Positions 16,509 to 24,544 of a DNA stretch of 64,000 bases are shown one piece after another. The position numbers and the translations under genes are program-made. Source of the stretch: Njordibacter sp028825405 (GTDB lineage Bacteria; Pseudomonadota; Gammaproteobacteria; Pseudomonadales; Balneatricaceae); NCBI RefSeq assembly GCF_047730065.1, contig NZ_CP159829.1:1488001-1552000 (forward strand), read 5' to 3'. The notes under the pieces are model-generated. The model made no database searches. It saw nothing but the letters and a program-made list of their open reading frames with translations, and was not told where the DNA came from. Within the stretch, counting starts at the first letter, position 1. The number at the start of each line of letters is the position of its first letter.

Positions 16509-17006
16509 TTTCTTTCCTTTGGTAAATAATAAATTGTTATATAGTCAGTTGAAAAAGATAGTATTGCAATAGCAAGAATGACAATAACTAGGGTTAAGTT
16601 GCGCCACCCTCCTCTAATCAATAATAAGTTTCACCATCCATTCATGCAATACATCTAGCTTATAACCTTCTCCATATTTCTCACCGATACTACCAACAGT
16701 CCAACCTCCAATAGCATCAATGATATCTCTAGAACACTGAACAGCTCTAAGCCTATCGGTTAATGCGTGACGAAATGAATGGAGTGAGACTGGTTGTGTG
16801 ATAATTTGTTTTACCCACTTATTCAGTGCTGCGGATGCACTATTTGCATTACACCTTCCACCTTTGGTGTACCTAGGGACGCTTTAGATGCCTGCATCAT
16901 GACCATCAGTTTATAACTAACAAAACATAGGTAAGGAATATTGGATTGGATAACTCTGTTGCTGTTAGATTAGTTACCGCTAACCCCTGCAACAACATTT
17001 GAGAGG

Positions 17007-17138
17007 ATGTTAATTATCACTACCACTATAGCTTCTGTAGTTGGATTTGCCCTTGTTTTTATTTACCTCATAATTATTCTAGTGAAACGAAATAAGAAGG
17101 ATTCATTGAAACATATCAATTCTGAATGGGAGCCTTAA
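17007..17138 (+). CDS. Tiny single-helix membrane protein, paralog D
   Basis: 43 residues: MLIITTTIAS, a helix to about residue 26 (VVGFALVFIYLIIILV), then KRNKKDSLKHINSEWEP. It shares the tail plan of paralogs A-C (basic run, S-L-x-x-I-x-x-x-W-E). GAGAGG directly abuts the ATG, so either the spacing is poor or the start is not optimal. It is embedded, on the opposite strand, in the deleted middle of the integrase pseudogene, so it arrived after or with the integrase damage. Confidence 0.62.
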   Translation: MLIITTTIASVVGFALVFIYLIIILVKRNKKDSLKHINSEWEP

Positions 17139-17211
17139 TAAATCGTATGAGAGATAGCACAGAGACAATGTTAGGCTAACCAAAGGGTTCGTCCAATAAG
17201 ACCCTAGACCA

Positions 17212-17243
17212 CGAGGTTCTCCAGAACTTCGTTGGTCAACCTC
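17212..17243 (-). repeat. 32-base repeat, right copy (inverted)
   Basis: The reverse complement matches 12049-12080 at 27 of 32 bases, so the two form imperfect inverted repeats 5.2 kb apart. GAGGTT (17214-17219 area) and AACCTC (17238-17243) can pair into a hairpin. The repeat lies about 75 bases past the stop of paralog D, in the same relation to its gene as the left copy has to paralog B. Confidence 0.7.
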
Positions 17244-17614
17244 TTTCAATTAATATATTTGTAAAACCTCACACTGAGCTTCAGTAGTATCAGGTGTTAC
17301 CCCAGAAATGAATATATCTAGCGGACAGCAGTATGAGTTAACCGCAGACCAAGCCAATAGTTTTCAAGCTTACTTAAGAGGGATTTAGACGATAATTCAG
17401 CTTTCTTGGCTGACTTAGTCTTGAGACAAATAATAATTCAATTACGGGTGCAATGAGGCTTTAAATCACGAGGCACAGTCTTAGAAAAGTAATAAGTACC
17501 AGATTTGGTATAAGTGTACTTAGGAAAAACGTCTACCATAATGTCTACCACGCTTGTCTTTAATTAAGAAAACGTATGTATAACAACAGGATAAGTCGCC
17601 CTGAGGGCTTAGAA

Positions 17615-17699
17615 TGGTGCGGACGGAGAGACTCGAACTCTCACACCTTGCGGCACTGGAACCTAAATCCAGCGTGTCTACCAATTTCACCACGTCCGC
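17615..17699 (-). tRNA. tRNA-Leu (UAG)
   Basis: 85 bases including encoded CCA (17615-17617). Acceptor GCGGACG pairs with CGTCCGC; the anticodon loop TTTAGGT closes on a CTGGA/TCCAG stem; the long variable arm expected for a leucine tRNA is present. Last of a four-tRNA array. A decayed integrase begins 76 bases past its 3' end, so this tRNA is the likely former attachment site of an island. Confidence 0.93.
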
Positions 17700-17753
17700 T
17701 TAATCAACTCAGGCCGGGCCTGTGTTCATTGTACTTCTTTTGTTGCAATGTAA

Positions 17754-17829
17754 TGGGGTGGACGATGGGGCTCGAACCCACGACCACCGGAATCACAATC
17801 CGGGGCTCTACCAACTGAGCTACGCCCAC
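17754..17829 (-). tRNA. tRNA-His (GUG)
   Basis: 76 bases including encoded CCA. The anticodon loop is TTGTGAT on a CCGGA/TCCGG stem. The discriminator is C and the base before position 1 is G, so the extra G-1:C73 pair unique to histidine tRNAs can be encoded. Confidence 0.94.
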
Positions 17830-17867
17830 CAATACAACACTACATTTACGCTTTACCCTGATGACGT

Positions 17868-17944
17868 TGGCACGCCCTGCAGGATTCGAACCCGCGACCT
17901 ACGGCTTAGAAGGCCGTTGCTCTATCCAACTGAGCTAAGGGCGC
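17868..17944 (-). tRNA. tRNA-Arg (UCU)
   Basis: 77 bases including encoded CCA. The anticodon loop is CTTCTAA. Acceptor GCGCCCT pairs with AGGGCGT, which leaves a G1-U72 wobble at the top of the stem where a G-C pair is usual; the rest of the cloverleaf is regular. Confidence 0.93.
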
Positions 17945-17963
17945 ATGTCACTGCGGTAAATAA

Positions 17964-18040
17964 TGGTCGGGGTAGAGAGATTCGAACTCCCGACATCCTG
18001 CTCCCAAAGCAGGCGCGCTACCAGGCTGCGCTATACCCCG
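17964..18040 (-). tRNA. tRNA-Pro (UGG)
   Basis: 77 bases including encoded CCA. The acceptor starts with C (CGGGGTA), and the anticodon loop TTTGGGA sits on a CTGCT/AGCAG stem. First of the Pro-Arg-His-Leu array on the minus strand, an order known from other Gammaproteobacteria. The four genes are close enough for one transcript. Confidence 0.94.
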
Positions 18041-18128
18041 ACATCCTCTACAAGACTAGTGCCCATGGGCTCAAGCCGTTGAAGAGGTGCGTATATTAAA
18101 GCTGCTACCCCGTTTCGTCAAGCATATT

Positions 18129-18156
18129 GTTTGGTTTTTTTCCAATAAAACCAAAC
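18129..18156 (-). terminator. Hairpin downstream of cysS
   Basis: GTTTGGTTTT and AAAACCAAAC pair with a short loop, 20 bases past the cysS stop. AT-rich, with T and A runs inside the stem rather than after it, so it may stop transcription only partly. Confidence 0.5.
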
Positions 18157-18176
18157 CGTTAAAATAAACTTCAATT

Positions 18177-19562
18177 TTAGACTTCACGTTTCCAGACGGT
18201 GCCTTCTTTGCTATCTTCTAATACGATACCCGCCACTTTTAATTGATCACGAATTTGATCTGAGAGAGCAAAGTTTCGATCTAATTTGGCCTGTTGGCGC
18301 TGCACTACCAAGGCTTCAACATTAGCATCTGCTAGATCACCCTCTCCTGCTTCACCCCTTAAATAGGCTTGAGGATCTAGTTCTAATAAACCTAAGATAT
18401 TACCTAAACCGCGCATCTGACTGGCTAACACGGCCGCTTGGGGATCAGTATTACGTTTAAGACGGTTTACTTCTCGTGCCATTTCAAATAATACTGAAAT
18501 GGCCTCACGGGTATTAAAATCATCATCCATAGCACTGTTAAAGCGGTCTAAGTATGGCCCTTCTAGCGAAACATCCTGCAACTCAAGTTGATCCATGGCA
18601 GTGTATAAACGATCCAAAGCTCTTTGCGCTTCAACTAAGGCATCCTCTGCATAATCAATTTGGCTGCGATAATGGCTGGCTGTGAGCAAATAACGCACAA
18701 TTTCTGCAGGGAATTTTGCCAATACCTCTCGGATAGTGAAAAAATTTCCCAAAGACTTTGACATCTTTTCTTTGTTAACGCGGACAGCGCCAGCATGCAG
18801 CCAATAGTTAACAAAGGTTTCGCCATTAGCGGCTTCAGATTGGGCAATTTCGTTCTCATGGTGAGGAAAAGGCAAATCTGGGCCTCCACCATGAATATCA
18901 AAATGGTTGCCTAAACAACACTTGGTCATGGCAGAACATTCTATATGCCATCCAGGGCGACCTTCTCCCCATGGTGATGGCCAAGACACTTCATCCTTCT
19001 TTGCCGCTTTCCACAGTACAAAATCAAATGGATTCTCTTTCACATCGTTGATGTCAACTCGCGCCCCAGCTCTCATATCCTCAAGTTTGCGGTTGGTTAG
19101 CTTACCGTAGCCATCAAACTTCTCTACCCGATAATACACATCACCATTGCTAGCAGCATAGGCATACTTCTTTTCAATGAGTGTTTGTACCATATCGCGA
19201 ATGGCTTGAATATGACCCGTGGCACGAGGTTCTTGATCAGGTGGTAGTACATTTAAAGCTAACTCATCCTCATGCATAGCATCAATAAAACGTTGAGTGA
19301 GCTGTTCGCAAGACTCACCATTTTCTGCCGCGCGCTTAATAATTTTATCATCAACGTCAGTAATGTTGCGCACGTACTCAACTTGGTAGCCAGCATGCCG
19401 AAGGTAACGCGTAATCACATCAAACGAGACCATGACCCGGGCATGACCAATATGGCAATAGTCATAGACGGTCATACCACACACATAAAGACGGATTTTA
19501 CCTTCATCAATAGGGGTGAACGGGACCTTGCTATTACTTAAGGTATTGTGAAGCTGCAACAT
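18177..19562 (-). CDS. cysS: Cysteinyl-tRNA synthetase
   Basis: 461 residues, the normal length for this class I enzyme, which charges tRNA-Cys in the cytoplasm. Zinc ligand C28 is in YVCGMTVYD; the HIGH signature is CHIGHARV (37-40); WHIECSAM and the HHENE segment hold the other zinc ligands; the second ATP signature is KMSKSLGNF near 267. It follows glnS by 14 bases on the same strand, so the two synthetase genes form a unit. Confidence 0.97.
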   Translation of the reverse strand: MLQLHNTLSNSKVPFTPIDEGKIRLYVCGMTVYDYCHIGHARVMVSFDVITRYLRHAGYQVEYVRNITDVDDKIIKRAAENGESCEQLTQRFIDAMHEDELALNVLPPDQEPRATGHIQAIRDMVQTLIEKKYAYAASNGDVYYRVEKFDGYGKLTNRKLEDMRAGARVDINDVKENPFDFVLWKAAKKDEVSWPSPWGEGRPGWHIECSAMTKCCLGNHFDIHGGGPDLPFPHHENEIAQSEAANGETFVNYWLHAGAVRVNKEKMSKSLGNFFTIREVLAKFPAEIVRYLLTASHYRSQIDYAEDALVEAQRALDRLYTAMDQLELQDVSLEGPYLDRFNSAMDDDFNTREAISVLFEMAREVNRLKRNTDPQAAVLASQMRGLGNILGLLELDPQAYLRGEAGEGDLADANVEALVVQRQQAKLDRNFALSDQIRDQLKVAGIVLEDSKEGTVWKREV

Positions 19563-19576
19563 AATTAACTTTTCCG

Positions 19577-21259
19577 TTAGGCCTTTTTAGCCCAAGAGTC
19601 ACGCAAAGTGACGGTGCGGTTGAATACTAAACGCTCGGCTGTCGAGTCTTTATCAACACAGAAATAGCCTTCACGCTCGAACTGAAACCGTTCACCATCA
19701 ACAGCCGATGTTAAAGAAGGTTCTGCCATTGCGCCTTTGATTAAACGTAAATTTTCTGGGTTCACATAAGCCATAAAGTCCACGTCTTTATCACCGTCTG
19801 GGTTGGCATGATTAAATAGGCGATCATATAAGCGCACATCAATTAATTGATGATGACTAGCACTGACCCAGTGCACTACTCCGTTAACCTTATACCCCTC
19901 TGGTTTTTTGCCTAAGGTATTTACATCATAACGGCACACTAGCTCAATTATGGCACCACTGGCATCCTTAACCACTTGCTCACAAGTAATAATATAACCG
20001 CCACGCAGACGCACAGATTGCTCTGGTGCTAGGCGCTTCCATTTTCCTTCTGGCTGCTCAGCAAAATCAGCTTGGTCAATAAACACCTGCTTAGACATTA
20101 CTAACTGGCGCTCACCCATGGTTTCGTCTTTAGGATGTTTTGGCACAGTCAAGCTTTCAGTATGGCCTTCAGCCCAGTTAGAAATAGTCACTTTCAATGG
20201 TTCTAGCACACACATGGCTCTGGATGCCGTTGAATCTAAATCATCTCGTACACTCGATTCTAAACGACTAAAATCAGTAATACCCTTGCTGCGCGCTACA
20301 GGTGTGGCGGCACAAAAATTACGCAAGGATTCTGGTGTATATCCACGCCGACGCATGCCAGAAATCGTTGGCATACGCGGGTCATCCCAAGCGGTGACAG
20401 TTTGACTATCGACCAATTGTTTAAGCTTACGCTTACTGGTGATGGTGTAGTTTAGCTCCAAACGTGCAAATTCATATTGCCGTGGTCGACGTTTGCCACT
20501 TGGCAAGGTCACATGATCAATAAACCAATCGTAGAGGGGCCTATGATCTTCAAATTCTAAGGTGCAAATAGAATGGGTGACTTGTTCCAGTGCGTCAGAC
20601 AACCCATGAGTAAAGTCATACATTGGATAAATACACCAATCATTGCCTGTCTGGTGGTGTTCGATATGCCGAATGCGGTAGATAATTGGATCGCGCATGT
20701 TCATATTAGGAGAAGTATTATCAATTTTAGCGCGCAGCACCCGATCACCATCGGCAAACTCCCCTGCTTTCATACGCGCAAACAAGTCTAGGTTTTCTTC
20801 AATGCTGCGCTCGCGGTGAGGGCTATTCTTACCTACCTGAGTAAGATTGCCTCGGTATTCCCGCGCCTGCTCTGGGCTTAAGTCACACACGTAAGCCAAA
20901 CCCTTATTGATCAGCTCGATGGCGAAACTATGAAGTTGATCAAAGTAGTTGGATGCATAGCATTCTTCTGTGCCCCACTCAAAGCCCAACCACTCAACAT
21001 CACGTTTAATCGACTGAATAAATTCGTCGCTTTCTTTTTCAGGATTTGTGTCGTCAAAACGTAAATTACATTGCCCTTCAAACTCTTGCGCCATGCCAAA
21101 ATTCAGACAAATTGAAGTTGCGTGACCCACGTGTAAATAACCATTGGGTTCTGGTGGAAAACGAGTCACAACTTGGCCATCATTGTTGCCCTTTCTAACA
21201 TCTTTAGCGATGATATTTCGAACAAAATTCGATGCCTGCACGACAGTTTTTTCAGCCAC
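19577..21259 (-). CDS. glnS: Glutaminyl-tRNA synthetase
   Basis: 560 residues, close to the E. coli enzyme. The catalytic domain has the HIGH-type motif PPEPNGYLHVGHA near residue 35 and the second signature as VMSKQ near 390; the GVDP-free EDHRPLYDWF and RPRQYEFARL segments are typical of GlnRS rather than GluRS. The two C-terminal beta-barrel domains are complete. Presence of GlnRS indicates direct glutaminylation, as in Gammaproteobacteria. Divergent from ppiB, sharing a 179-base promoter region. Confidence 0.97.
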   Translation of the reverse strand: MAEKTVVQASNFVRNIIAKDVRKGNNDGQVVTRFPPEPNGYLHVGHATSICLNFGMAQEFEGQCNLRFDDTNPEKESDEFIQSIKRDVEWLGFEWGTEECYASNYFDQLHSFAIELINKGLAYVCDLSPEQAREYRGNLTQVGKNSPHRERSIEENLDLFARMKAGEFADGDRVLRAKIDNTSPNMNMRDPIIYRIRHIEHHQTGNDWCIYPMYDFTHGLSDALEQVTHSICTLEFEDHRPLYDWFIDHVTLPSGKRRPRQYEFARLELNYTITSKRKLKQLVDSQTVTAWDDPRMPTISGMRRRGYTPESLRNFCAATPVARSKGITDFSRLESSVRDDLDSTASRAMCVLEPLKVTISNWAEGHTESLTVPKHPKDETMGERQLVMSKQVFIDQADFAEQPEGKWKRLAPEQSVRLRGGYIITCEQVVKDASGAIIELVCRYDVNTLGKKPEGYKVNGVVHWVSASHHQLIDVRLYDRLFNHANPDGDKDVDFMAYVNPENLRLIKGAMAEPSLTSAVDGERFQFEREGYFCVDKDSTAERLVFNRTVTLRDSWAKKA

Positions 21260-21438
21260 GAATGGGTCTCCTTGAGGTTTGCCCTTAAAAACCGATAATT
21301 ATATGTCTTTTGGCGCCCGCCTTGCCAGCTAATTTCGTTAGAATTTGAGCGCCAAACCCATGCCAATGATTGCATCTATGAACTGCCGGCTTCATAATAA
21401 GGCTTCTTTTATTAACAATTACTTTCTAGGGCCGCTGT

Positions 21439-21942
21439 ATGTCGAATGTATTAATGCAAACCAACTTTGGTGATATCACCATTGAACTAAACTATGAAAA
21501 AGCACCTATTACAGCTGCGAACTTTGAACAATATGTTCGTGATGGTTTTTATGATGGTGTTATTTTTCACCGTGTTATCGATGGCTTTATGGTACAAGGT
21601 GGCGGTTTTGACGTCAGTATGGATCAAAAAGAGACCCGTGCAAACATTGAAAACGAGGCTGATAATGGCCTTAAAAACGATGAAGGTACGTTAGCTATGG
21701 CACGCACCATGGACCCACATTCGGCTTCTGCTCAGTTTTTTATTAACGTGGGCGACAATGCCTTCCTTAACCACACGGGCAAAGACTCACAAGGCTGGGG
21801 CTACGCAGTATTTGGTAAAGTAGTTGAAGGTATGGACGTCGTTAATACCATTAAGAAAGTGGCCACCACTTCTAAATCTGGTCACCAAGATGTGCCTGCA
21901 GACCCTGTGGTCATTGACTCAGCAACTATGATTGAAGACTAA
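21439..21942 (+). CDS. ppiB: Peptidyl-prolyl cis-trans isomerase B (cyclophilin)
   Basis: 167 residues, a single cyclophilin domain without signal peptide, so the cytoplasmic PpiB rather than periplasmic PpiA. Active-site segments are FHRVIDGFMVQGGGF, MARTMDPHSASAQFFINV and the trailing NHTGKDSQGWGYAVFG. It catalyses proline isomerisation in folding proteins. lpxH follows after five bases; ppiB-lpxH is a common gammaproteobacterial pair. Confidence 0.96.
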   Translation: MSNVLMQTNFGDITIELNYEKAPITAANFEQYVRDGFYDGVIFHRVIDGFMVQGGGFDVSMDQKETRANIENEADNGLKNDEGTLAMARTMDPHSASAQFFINVGDNAFLNHTGKDSQGWGYAVFGKVVEGMDVVNTIKKVATTSKSGHQDVPADPVVIDSATMIED

Positions 21943-21947
21943 CAAAA

Positions 21948-22661
21948 GTGCGTCGCCTATTCATTGCCGATTTGCATCTGCATCCGGCTCGGCCAGAACA
22001 TAGCCGAGCCCTGATCGATTTTTGTCAGCAACGAGTGAATGCTAATGATGAACTGTATATATTAGGCGACCTTTTTGAAACTTGGATTGGCGATGATGTG
22101 GGTATAGTTACCTATGCGGACGTGATCGCTTGTCTCAAGCAACTGACCGAGAGTGGTACTAAAGTCTATTTTATGGCGGGTAATCGGGACTTCTTAATAG
22201 GCCAAGACTTCAGTCTAGCCAGCGGTATTACCATATTACCAGACCCCAGTATAGTAACCTTTGATGGTCAACCTGTTTTACTCATGCACGGTGATACTCT
22301 GTGCACCGATGACAAAGACTACCAACAGTTTCGCGGCCTGGTGCGCAGTTCTAGTTGGCAAACTGGGTTCCTCGCTCAGGCCCCTGCTGTGCGCATGCAG
22401 CAAGCTGCAGAATACCGCCAACAAAGCCAAGCCATGACAGCCATCAAATCAGACGACATCATGGATGTTAACTCTGGGACTGTTGAACAAATCATGCATC
22501 AACACCAAGTTAACTTGCTTGTTCATGGCCATACACATAGACCAAAAGTTCACCACTTAGACCAAGGCGACCGTATTGTGTTAGGGGATTGGGGTGGGCA
22601 CTTTGATTATTTAAGTTGGCCAAAGGATGAAAATTGGCACTTAATTAGAGAATCTATTTGA
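21948..22661 (+). CDS. lpxH: UDP-2,3-diacylglucosamine diphosphatase
   Basis: 237 residues with a GTG start. Metallophosphoesterase motifs in order: ADLHLHP, GDLFETWIGDD, AGNRDFL, MHGDTLCTDD and HGHTHRP. The enzyme hydrolyses UDP-2,3-diacylglucosamine to lipid X in lipid A synthesis at the inner face of the inner membrane. The gap to ppiB is only five bases, so translation may be coupled. Confidence 0.95.
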   Translation: MRRLFIADLHLHPARPEHSRALIDFCQQRVNANDELYILGDLFETWIGDDVGIVTYADVIACLKQLTESGTKVYFMAGNRDFLIGQDFSLASGITILPDPSIVTFDGQPVLLMHGDTLCTDDKDYQQFRGLVRSSSWQTGFLAQAPAVRMQQAAEYRQQSQAMTAIKSDDIMDVNSGTVEQIMHQHQVNLLVHGHTHRPKVHHLDQGDRIVLGDWGGHFDYLSWPKDENWHLIRESI

Positions 22662-22807
22662 TTTGAATGACTAATTTAAATTTTGACGAAGCTTGGCACC
22701 AATTAAGCGAGTGTCTGGATCTATTCCAAATTTCTACAACCTCTTTATTATCCAACCTAGTTTTGTATAGCTTTCAGTCTTAACCGAAGCTATGTATATA
22801 CCTACAT

Positions 22808-23587
22808 TTAAGTTAAGGCGCTAAACAAGGCACTAAACAAGGCGATGGTGGCAAGTAACGACAGCAACGCTAGGGTTAGCTTGCGAATTAACATGAGGTC
22901 CATGTGGTTAAATAGACTGGCTCCCATTTGATTACCCACTAACATCGCAGGCACCATGATCACTAGCAGGCTAGGTAAACTTGATGAGATTAAGCCCTGC
23001 CCCTGTAACCAAGACAAACCGTAGGCATCAGTAAAAAAGAAGAACAAAATTAGGCCAGCACGCATGGCGGTCATAGACATATTTGAAGATAGCATATACA
23101 CAGCTACTACTAAGCCACCAATACTTGCTAGGCCATTCAAAAAACCAGCAATAAAGCCAACAAGCACTAGCCAAATTAAAGATTCAGTCCCTTTGAACTG
23201 CCAATCACGCCATAAAGCCAAACAGGCAATTAAAACGCCACCACCCGCCAAACCACGCACTATCTCTGGTTGCCAGTATTGCAAGGCAAACACGCCCAAA
23301 GGCGTCCCTATAATAACCCCCATAAATAGTATGGTGACCCACAACCAAGGGATGTTGCGCCACACCTTTGGCAATAGATGCAAGCTAGCTAACATCTCCA
23401 ATACAAACATAAGAGGCACAATAATCTGCGCGCTCAATACAGGCGCTAAGGCAAAAAAGCATAAGGCAGAAAAACCAAAACCCGCTAAGCCTCTGACAAC
23501 GCCTGCAAGTAAAACGATGCCAAAAACATATGCCAGTTCGAAGGAAGTCAGTGTTAAGTCAAACCAGTCAAGGTTCACACTAGCCAT
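22808..23587 (-). CDS. TauE/SafE family permease, probable sulfite exporter
   Basis: 259 residues, about eight transmembrane segments, with the family motifs VRGLAGFGFSALCFFALAP and the second half GFLNGLASIGGLVVAVY. It directly abuts soeC (no spacer between the stop and this ATG), so it is the fourth gene of the sulfite dehydrogenase operon. The position makes sulfite, or sulfite derived from a sulfonate, the likely substrate: overflow export when oxidation cannot keep up. Substrate and direction are inferred. Confidence 0.85.
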   Translation of the reverse strand: MASVNLDWFDLTLTSFELAYVFGIVLLAGVVRGLAGFGFSALCFFALAPVLSAQIIVPLMFVLEMLASLHLLPKVWRNIPWLWVTILFMGVIIGTPLGVFALQYWQPEIVRGLAGGGVLIACLALWRDWQFKGTESLIWLVLVGFIAGFLNGLASIGGLVVAVYMLSSNMSMTAMRAGLILFFFFTDAYGLSWLQGQGLISSSLPSLLVIMVPAMLVGNQMGASLFNHMDLMLIRKLTLALLSLLATIALFSALFSALT

Positions 23588-24517
23588 TTAAGTACGCTGT
23601 TCGCCCTGATAGAGGCGCACAACATGCCGTGCTTCAGCAAAAAACAACCAACGCTCTAATAACAAGCCAGCCATCATAATTAACCAAGCTAAACCAAGCA
23701 GTTCTGCCCTAACCAAACCACCAAATACGCAGTAAACAAGGGCTAATGGAACAATAAAGGTGACTAAGGTCATGATAATACGCAAACGAAGAAGTTGGTC
23801 TGCAGCGACTTGGTAACCAAATTCACGGTTTAAGAAAGTGGGCGCGCTATGACCTGCATCTAATAACCGAACGCTGGCTTGAGAAAACCCAGTGGCTGTT
23901 TGAATAGTGGCTCCTTGTGGTTTACCCTGCCAGAAAAAATATACCAGCTTGAGGGCTAAGGTAATAACAACTAACCCCATCACAACGGCTTGTAGTTGAG
24001 GTTTCAAGGTTCCAAAGAAGGCGTCTACAGCCAAAAATAACAAACCACCACTAATTAGGGCATAGGCCATAAACAACGCAGGAACCATGGGCGTGTTCCA
24101 CTGACGGATGGTCTTTAAGCTGGCGTAAATCATACTCGTTGTAAACAATGTGACTAGTGCCAGAATCATACTCAGCCCAGCTAGAATGTTAATACCCGAC
24201 CATTGCCAAAATATAGCCACGGCATAAAGACCTGCAACTGGATAAAGCAAAATGGCAAATACTGCTTCACGCGATAACCATGAAGTGCGAAAGCGGCTAA
24301 ACGATCGCCACGCATTCTTAGGGTTAGCCAAGTGCATAGTTGAAGACACCAAACCAATACTGACAAGCACCATAGCCATGAGACCAATAATAATTTGTTG
24401 GTTAACGGTAAGTGTTTGAGTAAAACCCAACAACTGTCCCGCTCCAAGCCATGCTAACAATCCATAGCCAGCACCAGATGTCACGGTAAAGATAAGAACT
24501 GAAAAAGCTGGATGCAT
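23588..24517 (-). CDS. soeC: Sulfite dehydrogenase membrane anchor subunit (DmsC/NrfD-like)
   Basis: 309 residues, about eight transmembrane helices, of the DmsC anchor family (TMHLANPKNAWRSFSRFRTSWLSREA near residue 62 is the family hallmark). It should anchor SoeAB to the cytoplasmic face and pass electrons to quinone. In the operon soeA-soeB-soeC-tauE, 27 bases after soeB. The Soe rather than dimethyl-sulfoxide reductase assignment comes from SoeA having no Tat signal and from the sulfur genes nearby; a related polysulfide or DMSO reductase remains possible. Confidence 0.82.
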   Translation of the reverse strand: MHPAFSVLIFTVTSGAGYGLLAWLGAGQLLGFTQTLTVNQQIIIGLMAMVLVSIGLVSSTMHLANPKNAWRSFSRFRTSWLSREAVFAILLYPVAGLYAVAIFWQWSGINILAGLSMILALVTLFTTSMIYASLKTIRQWNTPMVPALFMAYALISGGLLFLAVDAFFGTLKPQLQAVVMGLVVITLALKLVYFFWQGKPQGATIQTATGFSQASVRLLDAGHSAPTFLNREFGYQVAADQLLRLRIIMTLVTFIVPLALVYCVFGGLVRAELLGLAWLIMMAGLLLERWLFFAEARHVVRLYQGEQRT

Positions 24518-24544
24518 AATAAATACCTAAAATTGAAGCAATAA

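Larger units (their letters stand above)
16614..17538 (-). pseudogene. Decayed tyrosine recombinase (phage-type integrase)
   Basis: Both ends of a site-specific integrase are readable but not joined. The N-terminus starts with ATG at 17538 (VDVFPKYTYTKSGTYYFSK), runs into a TGA at codon 35 and continues in frame (KTKSAKKAELSS, then LENYWLGLRL) and after a frameshift (ISGVTPDTTEAQCEVLQ). The C-terminal catalytic part (16614-16883) reads NANSASAALNKWV, SLHSFRHALTDRLRAVQ and IGGWTVGSIGEKYGEGY, which includes the H-x-x-R box but lacks the expected complete catalytic core. The middle is gone and contains the tiny gene 17007-17138. Its 5' end lies 76 bases from the tRNA-Leu 3' end, the classic place for an integrase. 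Confidence 0.82.

Noticed and set aside
16318..16572. 84-codon plus-strand frame
   Set aside because: It is antisense to the 60-residue minus-strand frame that has a good ribosome site and a more protein-like composition.
11933..17614. Integron cassette array with attC sites
   Set aside because: Some GTTAGGC/GCCTAAC heptamers occur, but genes lie on both strands, lengths of the putative sites are irregular, paired inner boxes are missing, and there is no IntI-type integrase.
17576..18099. Plus-strand reading frames across the tRNA array
   Set aside because: They are antisense translations of four tRNA genes.
22767..22796. Terminator between lpxH and the TauE gene
   Set aside because: ATAGCTT/AAGCTAT can pair but the stem is short, the loop long and there is no T-run; support is too weak.
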